This document shows, piece by piece, positions 1 to 5,903 of a stretch of DNA of 5,903 nt. This stretch comes from an uncultured Bacteroidales bacterium (GTDB lineage: Bacteria > Bacteroidota > Bacteroidia > Bacteroidales > P3). A model generated the notes under the pieces. The model did no database searches. It was not told where the DNA came from and saw only the letters and a list, made by a program, of their open reading frames with translations. The stretch is from positions 1 through 5,903 of the forward strand of contig ONOZ01000152.1 of the NCBI GenBank assembly GCA_900319595.1. Reading direction: 5' to 3'. Position 1 is the first letter of the stretch. Each line of letters opens with the position of its first letter. The translations under genes were made by a program, and so were the position numbers.

Positions 1-272
1 ACGATAGTCAGAAAAGATACATAATTAGTAAGAATTATTCTATTTTGCAGTGTTGTGTCTAAATTTTCTTTTGCGATTTTGTGGAAAACTTCAGTGTCGG
101 ACCCAGAATGTAAAAGTGGTATTATATGATAATAGTCTATGATAAGTATTGCTATCCTAACGATAAATGCAATAAAAAAAATATGTAGTAATTTATAATC
201 TACAGTTTTTATTGTCCCATATAACACAAAAAGAAGAAGTGTCAAAAGTATGAAAGTAAAATTTAATATCAT
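1..272 (-). CDS. Multi-pass membrane protein, N-terminal part (possible second O-antigen/capsule polymerase), runs off the left edge
   Basis: Reading the minus strand from the ATG at 272-270, the frame stays open to the window edge and gives about 90 residues beginning MILNFTFILL. An in-frame stop (300-302) lies upstream, so the start must be at or just before 272; a TTG at 278-276 is the only other choice. Two hydrophobic stretches (about residues 2-17 and 29-44) are followed by a polar loop with the motif HSGSDTEVFH near residues 55-64, then the start of another segment. This pattern of early membrane helices and a periplasm-facing acidic loop is common in Wzy-like polymerases of Bacteroidales polysaccharide loci. 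It follows the wzx gene after a 174-bp gap, in the same direction. The function is inferred from context and topology; an acyltransferase or other integral membrane protein cannot be excluded because the rest is outside the window. Confidence 0.6.
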   Translation of the reverse strand, partial: MILNFTFILLTLLLFVLYGTIKTVDYKLLHIFFIAFIVRIAILIIDYYHIIPLLHSGSDTEVFHKIAKENLDTTLQNRIILTNYVSFLTI

Positions 273-446
273 AACCAAATATTTGCGTTTCGTTATTTTT
301 TATAATTATTCACATTTATGCTTTACTTTATCAAGTGAATATTTTATATTTTGTAAGAACATTCGTGCTTGCCAAGCCGATTTATTAGTCACTCATTTCT
401 TTATTGTTGGAATGCGTTGTTGTCTTTGAATATTAGAAGAGAATAA
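273..446. other. Intergenic gap without a convincing gene
   Basis: This 174-bp stretch separates the wzx stop from the next membrane-protein start and is the longest gap in the window. On the minus strand it continues the wzx reading frame for 17 codons to a second stop, then reads a further 28 codons from a GTG at 392 to a stop at 308-306. That second piece, containing the peptide KSAWQARMF, looks more protein-like than random but is too short to assign. A short inverted repeat, GCTTG-C-CAAGC, lies at 367-377. The Bacteroidetes promoter elements (TTTG near -33, TAnnTTTG near -7) are not seen: the only minus-strand TTTG abuts the downstream start. I see no terminator hairpin with a T-run. It may be a decayed gene end. 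Confidence 0.5.
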
Positions 447-1988
447 TCAAACGATTCTAATAATTTTTGTATACATATTCCTAATTATCGGTAGCGTTAA
501 TACAAATTGTTTTTCATTTTTATTTAATCCAATCGTAAAAGTAAATAGTCCAACCACGATAAAAGAAATCAAAGTGGTTAAAAATAATTTTTGGAAAGCA
601 CTGTGGATGGTTATTGACAAATAGTATGGGATAATCAAAGATAAAATTGTTACTATTATCATTTTTGTAAACACATCAAAAAAGTATTTTTTTAAAGAAA
701 TATTTATATAATATTTCATATATATAGTTCTAAATATAGCACATATAATATTACCAACAGCCCAAATATAAAGCGTGAGTGTGGCAGAATAGCCTAACCT
801 AAGAAGTATGTATGTCACAGGAACGACACCTATTTTTACAAATGATACTACTATTTGATGAGTTCGGATTTGTCCTTTAGCATGTAGTGCATGTAATAAT
901 GGTAATTGGAAAGTGTCAAACATGATAAAAACAATGATAGCTTTGGTGAAAGCAATAGTATATGGAGGATATTTCCCGAGCCATATAGTGAGAATAACTT
1001 CTATATTCAGCATTAGAGGAATAGCAATAAAAAGGAATAAAAAATAATACATCTTAGATGTGGAATAAATAAGAGTGTAGAAATATGATATATTGCCAGT
1101 GGAATATGATTTGAGAATTTGTGGACGAAATGATTGCGAAACATTATCGACAAAGCCAGTCGCAAGGGAAAGAAATTGATGTGCAACTCCTAAAGATGCA
1201 TTTGCAAGAGAACCTGCGAATATATTAAAAAAGATACTTCTAAGTTGAGTTCCCACTCCATCTGCGGCGTTTACTATCATTGCATAACCTGAATATGTGG
1301 CAAAGTCTTTGATTATTTTGTTATTCCAAAAACGAAGATATTTACAATCATTTAACTTTCGCTTGGAAAAAAAAATGTATAAAAATAGTATAATTATAGA
1401 TACAATAAACATCAAGAATGAATATACGACAAGTTTATCTATCGGACTATTGATGATAAGTACACAGGCAAGCAATTGTAAAAATTGTTCTATAATAGAA
1501 ATCGTAGCAAAGAAATTCATTTTCTCATGTGCAATGATGTTGGAGTGAAAAGGAACCCTTATTACTTTAGAACAAAATGTAAATAAGGAAAACTGAAAAC
1601 AATAATTTGTTGCAAGGAGTCTTTCATGTGATATACTTAATTTATTATTTATAAGCCAAATTCCAGCAAACTCTAATATGACAAACAATACGCTCGCAAG
1701 TATTATATGTGAATTAATAGCCATAGAATAGATTTGATTTAGTTTTTCTTTATTTCCTGTGCCAAGTTCAACCGTAAGATACCTTGAAGTTGCATTAGTG
1801 AGAGCAGAGTTAAAAAAAACAAAAAAAGACACGACACTACCCACAACATTGTATATCCCAAAATCTTCAAATCCCAGGACATTCAGTACTACTCGTGATG
1901 TATACACACCAATAAGTACTACTATGCACATCCGAACAAAAAGGAATATAGAATTCCTTAACCCTCGTTTCGCGTCTTGTGTAGACAT
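447..1988 (-). CDS. wzx: Wzx-type oligosaccharide flippase, full length
   Basis: A 513-residue inner-membrane protein of the MOP/MATE-like polysaccharide exporter superfamily, which moves lipid-linked repeat units across the inner membrane. The length and roughly 12-14 hydrophobic segments fit a complete Wzx. The N-terminal region has the family pattern YTSRVVLNVLGFEDFGIYN (residues 29-47) followed by SALTNATSRYLTVELG (61-76), typical of Bacteroidetes 'lipopolysaccharide biosynthesis' flippases. A second recognisable block, SQSFRPQILKSY, sits in mid-protein and includes a conserved-looking RPQI. The start is an ATG 30 bp after the licD stop, with an AT-rich leader and no Shine-Dalgarno. The close spacing implies co-transcription with licD. 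It is not a copy of the flippase fragment at 2974-3249: their N-terminal motifs belong to different subfamilies. Substrate specificity cannot be read from the sequence. Confidence 0.93.
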   Translation of the reverse strand: MSTQDAKRGLRNSIFLFVRMCIVVLIGVYTSRVVLNVLGFEDFGIYNVVGSVVSFFVFFNSALTNATSRYLTVELGTGNKEKLNQIYSMAINSHIILASVLFVILEFAGIWLINNKLSISHERLLATNYCFQFSLFTFCSKVIRVPFHSNIIAHEKMNFFATISIIEQFLQLLACVLIINSPIDKLVVYSFLMFIVSIIILFLYIFFSKRKLNDCKYLRFWNNKIIKDFATYSGYAMIVNAADGVGTQLRSIFFNIFAGSLANASLGVAHQFLSLATGFVDNVSQSFRPQILKSYSTGNISYFYTLIYSTSKMYYFLFLFIAIPLMLNIEVILTIWLGKYPPYTIAFTKAIIVFIMFDTFQLPLLHALHAKGQIRTHQIVVSFVKIGVVPVTYILLRLGYSATLTLYIWAVGNIICAIFRTIYMKYYINISLKKYFFDVFTKMIIVTILSLIIPYYLSITIHSAFQKLFLTTLISFIVVGLFTFTIGLNKNEKQFVLTLPIIRNMYTKIIRIV

Positions 1989-2018
1989 TGATAGTGTTTC
2001 GGAATATTAAAAGAGGTC

Positions 2019-2900
2019 TTATAGGACAAGGGATTCTCCTTGTTCTATCCGTTCTCTACATTCTTCAAGTGTTAGTCTTTCTTTCAGATTGAGATAATAT
2101 TCGAAATTTTTATGACGGCGTATTTGTAAATTCTTTGGTGGAGGGGTTCTCCAATCTCCATAAGCAAGGGATAGATAACTATCATATTCTTTTGGAATGA
2201 TTATTGTAGTATATTCAAAAGGAACGTCCATTGTGTCCTCAAACCAAGATGATTTAAAGATTTTTTCTGTCCAGCCATCATAATAATAAGTTGATGCACA
2301 CAAGTTCCCTTTGTCGCTGCAGTATTTCTTCTGGTATTTAATAAAGTCGCTTAATGCTCTTTGTTTGCTAATGTTGCATGCATATTTTCTTATAGAATGA
2401 AAAAAAAGATGTCTTTGTGATTTCATAAATAAATATTTTAAAGCAGATAAGAAGTGAACATCACATAGACTTGTTTGGTATTTTGAAAACAAATTCCGTA
2501 ATCTTTTCTGTATTTTTATCACTTTATCCCTATCTAATTCAAAATAATCTAAAGGAAAAATGTCGATATAAATTCCAGCGATAAAAGGATACGCTTTTGT
2601 TTCCCAAAGAGTTGTTTTAGTATCAAAAATTTTTCCAAAAGGTAGGTAATAATTCTCATCTGTTTCTAAAGAAACAAAATCTAAGTTATCTTTAGTCAAT
2701 TCTTGTCTTAAAGATACAAGTTTTTCATAATCTTTTCTAGGGACATACAAATCCATATCGTCGTCCCAAGGGATAAAGCCCTTGTGTCGTACTGCACCTA
2801 GCATAGTTCCTCCACAAGCAATATATTTTATATTGTGTTTTTCAAAAAAAGAAACTGTAAACTTAAACATTTCTAATAATCTGTATTGTAAATCCGTCAT
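2019..2900 (-). CDS. licD: LicD-family phosphotransferase (candidate alditol-phosphate or phosphocholine transferase)
   Basis: LicD/FKTN-family proteins transfer a phospho-alcohol from a CDP-activated donor to a glycan, with a nucleotidyltransferase-like fold. Here GGTMLGAVRHKGFIPWDDDMD covers the GG/LG and RH elements and the acidic DDD-x-D cluster proposed to bind metal and donor. It begins about 30 residues from the chosen ATG (2900-2898). A second family block near the C-terminus reads YGDWRTPPP. The 293-residue length is normal and no membrane segment is evident, so it is probably cytoplasmic. The frame stays open upstream to a TTG at 2930, which would add ten residues; I prefer the ATG because TTG starts are uncommon and the family homology begins after it. 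No choline uptake or kinase gene is in view, while a putative CDP-alditol synthase lies just upstream, so alditol-phosphate transfer is the favoured inference. Confidence 0.9.
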   Translation of the reverse strand: MTDLQYRLLEMFKFTVSFFEKHNIKYIACGGTMLGAVRHKGFIPWDDDMDLYVPRKDYEKLVSLRQELTKDNLDFVSLETDENYYLPFGKIFDTKTTLWETKAYPFIAGIYIDIFPLDYFELDRDKVIKIQKRLRNLFSKYQTSLCDVHFLSALKYLFMKSQRHLFFHSIRKYACNISKQRALSDFIKYQKKYCSDKGNLCASTYYYDGWTEKIFKSSWFEDTMDVPFEYTTIIIPKEYDSYLSLAYGDWRTPPPKNLQIRRHKNFEYYLNLKERLTLEECRERIEQGESLVL

Positions 2901-2973
2901 GATTTTTACAGTTGGGTTTTCAATTTTCAAATCAATCTATTAGATGCTACATTAAATCTTGCAGAAATTATTT

Positions 2974-3249
2974 TCAAACGTGCTTAAGAACTTTAAGTAC
3001 ATCATAATTGTCATTTTCGGATTCTGCCCAAAGAGTTATATCTCTAATTTCGTTACGTTTGACGCCATTATCCGCTAGTGATTGAAATATAGTAGCAACT
3101 GCTACAATAGCTACATAGTATCCAAAATCCTTTTGAGATAGTAGTCTTGACATTATAGAGAACGAAACTATCTCAACAATGCCCAAAACTATAGTCACAA
3201 TAGTTTGAGAAGATACGCCGTTAATTACTTTCTGTGTATTAGTTAGCAC
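2974..3249 (-). pseudogene. wzx: Truncated Wzx flippase, N-terminal remnant
   Basis: The 91-codon frame begins with typical Wzx N-terminal sequence: TQKVINGVSSQTIVTIVLGI (residues 5-24), then SRLLSQKDFGYYVA (34-47) and ATIFQSLADNG (52-62). In intact relatives the protein continues for about 400 more residues. Here family resemblance stops at about residue 63 (near position 3060), and the last 28 residues are polar, acidic and unlike any membrane segment. The other two frames past this point also show no flippase sequence, so a deletion or recombination is likelier than a simple frameshift. The start is a GTG immediately after the TAG of the upstream gene, in the same frame, with no spacer. 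A complete flippase of another subfamily lies downstream of licD and presumably replaces it. A two-helix peptide could still be made but would not be a transporter. Confidence 0.8.
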
Positions 3250-4395
3250 CTATCTTTCTATTACTTTTCTTAGTTGAGTACTGCTTGTACCTTGCGTGTA
3301 TGGAAAATATATTATTTCTACACCTTTGTCTTTGAATAATTCTTCGTAACGATTAAATCTTTCTGTACCTTTGTAGTCAGAACCGACAAAAAGATAATCA
3401 TATTTAACTATTCCGTTCAAATACACATCACAGTCTTCTTTCTCAGATTCTATCACTTGGTTTACATATTTTACACTTTTGACGATTTCACATCGTTCTT
3501 TAAAAGATATAAAAGCTTGTTTGCCTTTATGAGAAGCATCTTTATGTACCCCCACAACTAAATAGTCGCAGTATTGTTTTGCTTTTTTTAAAAGATTCAG
3601 ATGTCCAATATGAAACAAATCGAAAGTGCCACTCAAATAACCTATTTTCAATTGTGGTTTGTTAGAGTATCTCCCTCCATCAATCTTATATTGATAACTT
3701 TCTATCCCAAATTGATGTGCATCCTTACGATATCTGTCGATTACGTTTTTAAATATTTCGTCATATTGAGGAATAAACAATGTATGGTGAGCATTCATTT
3801 CATGAATAATTTGTTGAGCAAGTTTTTCTGTTTTTGCAATATTATTTTCGCCACCTTCGAATTTTGTTCCTTTTATTGCTCCAGGAGAAACATTGAGTAT
3901 CCTATTGTTTGTTCCACTTTTTTCTAATTCTATATTCAAACTTTCTATAATAGAACATATTGCAGATTTAGTTGCTCCATATAAAGCAAATAGGGGAGAT
4001 GATACTAAACCTGCTATGCTTCCCATAACGGCACATTTAAATTCCTTTTTTTGAAGCATACGCTTAAAAAAGAAATTCAGCGTCTTTATGACAGATATTG
4101 TATTTACTTGAAAACTATTACTAATCTCTGCTTGTTGTATTGTGTCAAATTTTGCAACTCTTCCAAACCCTGCAGTAATGACGAGAATATCAATGTCATT
4201 AAATTGTTCTAAAAAATTAAAGTCATCGTTAAGTAAATTTACCTTATAGTAATTTAGATTAGGATACTTATTCATATCAATGTCTGGCTCTGTTTTATCT
4301 ATGATATTGACACGATTATCCCTATCTTTTAAGAATTCCAACGCAATAGCAAGTCCTATACCATTGCTACCACCGATTATTAGCGAGTTTGACAT
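3250..4395 (-). CDS. Fusion of short-chain dehydrogenase/reductase and TagD-like nucleotidyltransferase; candidate CDP-alditol synthase
   Basis: This 381-residue soluble protein has two domains. Residues 1 to about 235 are a classical SDR: dinucleotide-binding GGSNGIG (8-14), the TAG strand motif (74-76), N98, Ser126 in MGSIAG, the YxxxK catalytic pair Tyr139/Lys143, and PG (171-172). Residues from about 249 are a nucleotidyltransferase of the glycerol-3-phosphate cytidylyltransferase type: GTFDLFHIGH (256-265) carries the HxGH nucleotide site, then GSDYKGTER (338-346) and QGTSSTQLR (368-376), which matches the ISTT-like motif. The expected chemistry is NAD(P)H reduction of a keto-sugar phosphate to an alditol phosphate, then CTP-dependent activation to a CDP-alditol. 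Haemophilus Bcs1 combines the same two activities (CDP-ribitol), but with an IspD-type cytidylyltransferase placed first. The alditol is unknown (ribitol, glycerol, arabinitol and mannitol types are all possible), and nucleotide preference is inferred. The ATG start at 4395 directly precedes the glycine motif. Confidence 0.9.
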   Translation of the reverse strand: MSNSLIIGGSNGIGLAIALEFLKDRDNRVNIIDKTEPDIDMNKYPNLNYYKVNLLNDDFNFLEQFNDIDILVITAGFGRVAKFDTIQQAEISNSFQVNTISVIKTLNFFFKRMLQKKEFKCAVMGSIAGLVSSPLFALYGATKSAICSIIESLNIELEKSGTNNRILNVSPGAIKGTKFEGGENNIAKTEKLAQQIIHEMNAHHTLFIPQYDEIFKNVIDRYRKDAHQFGIESYQYKIDGGRYSNKPQLKIGYLSGTFDLFHIGHLNLLKKAKQYCDYLVVGVHKDASHKGKQAFISFKERCEIVKSVKYVNQVIESEKEDCDVYLNGIVKYDYLFVGSDYKGTERFNRYEELFKDKGVEIIYFPYTQGTSSTQLRKVIER

Positions 4396-4547
4396 ATTTT
4401 ATCTTTTTATGATTACTTTGTGTAGAAATGTATCCATAATTATTTGGAAAATTGAGGTCATTGTAGATAGAAAAAGATTACTTTCGTTCTTTGTATTTTT
4501 GTTGTATATAGTATTATTTCTGTAAATTCAACATAATTATACAGATA
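4396..4547. other. Intergenic gap upstream of the SDR-nucleotidyltransferase gene
   Basis: These 152 bp of AT-rich sequence separate the polymerase stop from the fusion-gene start. The string TTTG does not occur on the minus strand here, so the standard Bacteroidetes sigma-ABfr promoter (TTTG / TAnnTTTG) is absent. I found no GC-rich hairpin followed by a T-run. A 20-codon minus-strand frame, from the ATG whose stop lies three bases before the fusion-gene start, has no recognisable features. The gap may mark a junction between gene blocks rather than a regulatory site. Confidence 0.5.
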
Positions 4548-5660
4548 TTAATAATTTATATAGTTGTAATACTGTATGTGATGATGGGCTTCCTGTTTGT
4601 CAAAAACTGTAAAATAAGGATAAGTGAAGACTGTTACGTGTTGCTTGTTATACGAATACTCTATAAAGTGACTGATGTTGTTAAAGAATACTACAATAGC
4701 TAATATCATATACCATGTAAGTAATACATTTCTCCTAAATTTTATAACATCTTTACGAAAAGAAAATATTATGGCAAGTAAAAAAGGAGTCGCATATCCC
4801 CAAAGTCTAGTCGCAATCTCTTGAATAAACGAAAATATTGAATAAATAAATAACCCGCAAATATAGAGATTAAATAGCCTTTGCATTTTTTCGTTGTCAA
4901 ATTTATAAAGAAATAGCAATATAGGTAGTGTATAAACAATTCGCATGATTTTTCCCTCTAAGTAATCACCCTCAGATATTCCAGTATGGTTTAGTGTGTT
5001 TTGTAAAAAATAATTAATAGAGGATAAATTTATAAGATTTGTGCCGAAAAGCATAATAGCAAAAGATACTAGGATGATTCCTATTTTAACTAACCGATTA
5101 TTCAATGTATAGAATAAAGGAACTGCTAGCAATATTAAACAAGAAGAATGAAATGATGTGGAGATTAGTACCACGAGCATATATTTAACCCACTTCTTGT
5201 CATATGCATATGGCAAAGCAAAGGCTACATAAATACCCATTGCCAATCCCTGTCGTATTGCAGAAGTTAAGTATATAAAAAACACAAAACAATAAAATGC
5301 AAATAACGAAAGAATTGAGTAATTACAATCCCTTTGGAAAAACTTATAAAACATGAGCATTGAAATGATTCCAACGATAGCCGCAAACCATTCAAAATTA
5401 AGCAACATGACATTTTTACATAAATAAGATAATGAATAAAAACCGATATCATTTGAGGACAGCACTTCTTTGTAATTGTAGAAAGGTTCATTGTAATAAG
5501 TGTACATGTAAGAGAAATAGTCTTGTCCTTGACCATAACGCAAGCACAACATTATGGTAAGTCCAACAAATAAGACATCAAATATTTGTTTCTCTTTTTT
5601 GTTAGTTATAATTTCTACAATGGCAAAAAATAAAAGTACGACAAACGCAATATAATACAT
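4548..5660 (-). CDS. wzy: EpsG-family/Wzy-like polysaccharide polymerase
   Basis: A 370-residue integral membrane protein with roughly nine to ten hydrophobic segments. The block RYGQGQDYFSYMYTYYN (from residue 41) lies just after the first two segments and matches the RYG-x-x-x-DYxxY signature of EpsG-type proteins. A later TSAIRQGLAMGIYVAFALPY block matches the second EpsG-type pattern (RQ-x-LA). Wzy polymerases join flipped repeat units on the outer face of the inner membrane. EpsG proteins are grouped with them from context and topology; catalysis is rarely shown directly. The length is within the family range. The ATG at 5660 lies 26 bp after the upstream gene's stop, with an AT-rich leader and no Shine-Dalgarno. 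Co-transcription with the upstream membrane protein is likely. Confidence 0.88.
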   Translation of the reverse strand: MYYIAFVVLLFFAIVEIITNKKEKQIFDVLFVGLTIMLCLRYGQGQDYFSYMYTYYNEPFYNYKEVLSSNDIGFYSLSYLCKNVMLLNFEWFAAIVGIISMLMFYKFFQRDCNYSILSLFAFYCFVFFIYLTSAIRQGLAMGIYVAFALPYAYDKKWVKYMLVVLISTSFHSSCLILLAVPLFYTLNNRLVKIGIILVSFAIMLFGTNLINLSSINYFLQNTLNHTGISEGDYLEGKIMRIVYTLPILLFLYKFDNEKMQRLFNLYICGLFIYSIFSFIQEIATRLWGYATPFLLAIIFSFRKDVIKFRRNVLLTWYMILAIVVFFNNISHFIEYSYNKQHVTVFTYPYFTVFDKQEAHHHIQYYNYINY

Positions 5661-5686
5661 AATACAATAAATATAAAGAATTTCAG

Positions 5687-5903
5687 TTAATGTAAATCTA
5701 TTTTCTTATGAGTTACAAGATGTATAACAAACATTATCAATAATGTTATCATTCCCAATATAGCGTGCCACATGAACAAATGCAATGATGTATCTTCTGT
5801 AGCGTAATGACGAATAACAAGAAAAGACGTGATAATGACTATACATGCTTGAAATATCCTAATTACGCTCATCAACCAATTCCGTCCTTCTGCAAGAAAA
5901 TTA
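5687..5903 (-). CDS. C-terminal end of an integral membrane protein, possibly a flippase (partial)
   Basis: The frame is open from the right edge to a TAA at 5689-5687, giving 71 residues, starting NFLAEGRNW. It holds two hydrophobic helices (about residues 14-30 and 43-62) joined by a short polar loop, and ends in a basic, histidine-containing tail. Internal TTG/ATG codons at 5875-5870 could be mistaken for a start, but the frame has no stop upstream of them within the window, so this is better read as the end of a longer gene. The location upstream of a polymerase gene and the paired terminal helices suggest a Wzx-type flippase, but no decisive motif is present and another membrane protein is possible. 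Confidence 0.6.
   Translation of the reverse strand, partial: NFLAEGRNWLMSVIRIFQACIVIITSFLVIRHYATEDTSLHLFMWHAILGMITLLIMFVIHLVTHKKIDLH

Noticed and set aside
302..345. Sigma-70-like promoter (TTGATA, 18-bp spacer, AATAAT) before the left-edge gene on the minus strand
   Set aside because: The match is expected by chance in AT-rich DNA, the -10 match is weak, and Bacteroidetes primary sigma factors use a different consensus not found here.
367..377. Inverted repeat GCTTG-C-CAAGC as a terminator
   Set aside because: The one-base loop cannot form a hairpin and no T-run follows; a short chance palindrome is sufficient explanation.
1297..1548. Plus-strand open frame of 83 codons
   Set aside because: It lies wholly antisense inside the full-length wzx gene and has no recognisable domain; it is a shadow frame.
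1759..2010. Plus-strand open frame of 83 codons
   Set aside because: Antisense to the wzx N-terminal region, where the minus-strand protein has clear family motifs.
3601..3927. Plus-strand open frame of 108 codons
   Set aside because: Antisense to the SDR-nucleotidyltransferase gene, whose catalytic motifs occupy the opposite strand; no independent evidence for coding.
4280..4525. Plus-strand open frame reaching into the 4396-4547 gap
   Set aside because: It begins antisense to the SDR glycine motif, and its gap portion is low-complexity AT-rich hydrophobic sequence; no family resemblance.
5267..5536. Alternative minus-strand frame of 89 codons
   Set aside because: Overlaps the EpsG-type polymerase in another frame and lacks any motif; the polymerase frame carries the family signatures.
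5687..5875. A complete 62-residue small membrane protein starting at the TTG at 5875
   Set aside because: The frame is open upstream to the window edge without a stop, so it is more simply the end of a larger gene.
1..5903. CRISPR array, tRNA/rRNA genes, insertion sequences
   Set aside because: I found no regularly spaced direct repeats, no tRNA-like or rRNA-like sequence, and no transposase frame despite the recombination scar.

Overview
This is an AT-rich window from a surface-polysaccharide locus (capsule, O-antigen or exopolysaccharide) in which every supported gene lies on the minus strand, so transcription runs from high to low coordinates. Bacteroidales is the most likely source. Translation starts follow AT-rich leaders without a Shine-Dalgarno sequence, and the flippase, EpsG-type polymerase and LicD proteins resemble those of Bacteroidales polysaccharide loci. 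This assignment is an inference; no taxonomic marker is present.

Layout in transcription order: (1) the C-terminal end of a membrane protein entering from the right edge (5687-5903), possibly a flippase; (2) an EpsG/Wzy-like polymerase (4548-5660); (3) a 152-bp gap; (4) a two-domain protein joining a short-chain dehydrogenase to a TagD-like nucleotidyltransferase (3250-4395), best read as a candidate CDP-alditol synthase; (5) a broken flippase gene that keeps only about the first 63 residues of a Wzx (2974-3249); (6) a LicD-family phosphotransferase (2019-2900, possibly from 2930); (7) a complete Wzx flippase of a different subfamily (447-1988); (8) a 174-bp gap with no convincing gene; (9) the N-terminal part of another multi-pass membrane protein running off the left edge (1-272), perhaps a second polymerase.

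Working model: the fusion protein reduces a keto-sugar phosphate and activates the resulting alditol phosphate as a CDP derivative. LicD then transfers the alditol phosphate onto the glycan repeat unit, Wzx flips the lipid-linked unit, and a Wzy-type protein polymerises it. The main interest is the pairing of a reversed-order reductase/cytidylyltransferase fusion with a LicD transferase and no choline genes in view. This parallels the CDP-ribitol/fukutin logic known in animals. The truncated wzx, a second intact wzx and two polymerase candidates show the locus was remodelled by recombination, with one scar near position 3060.
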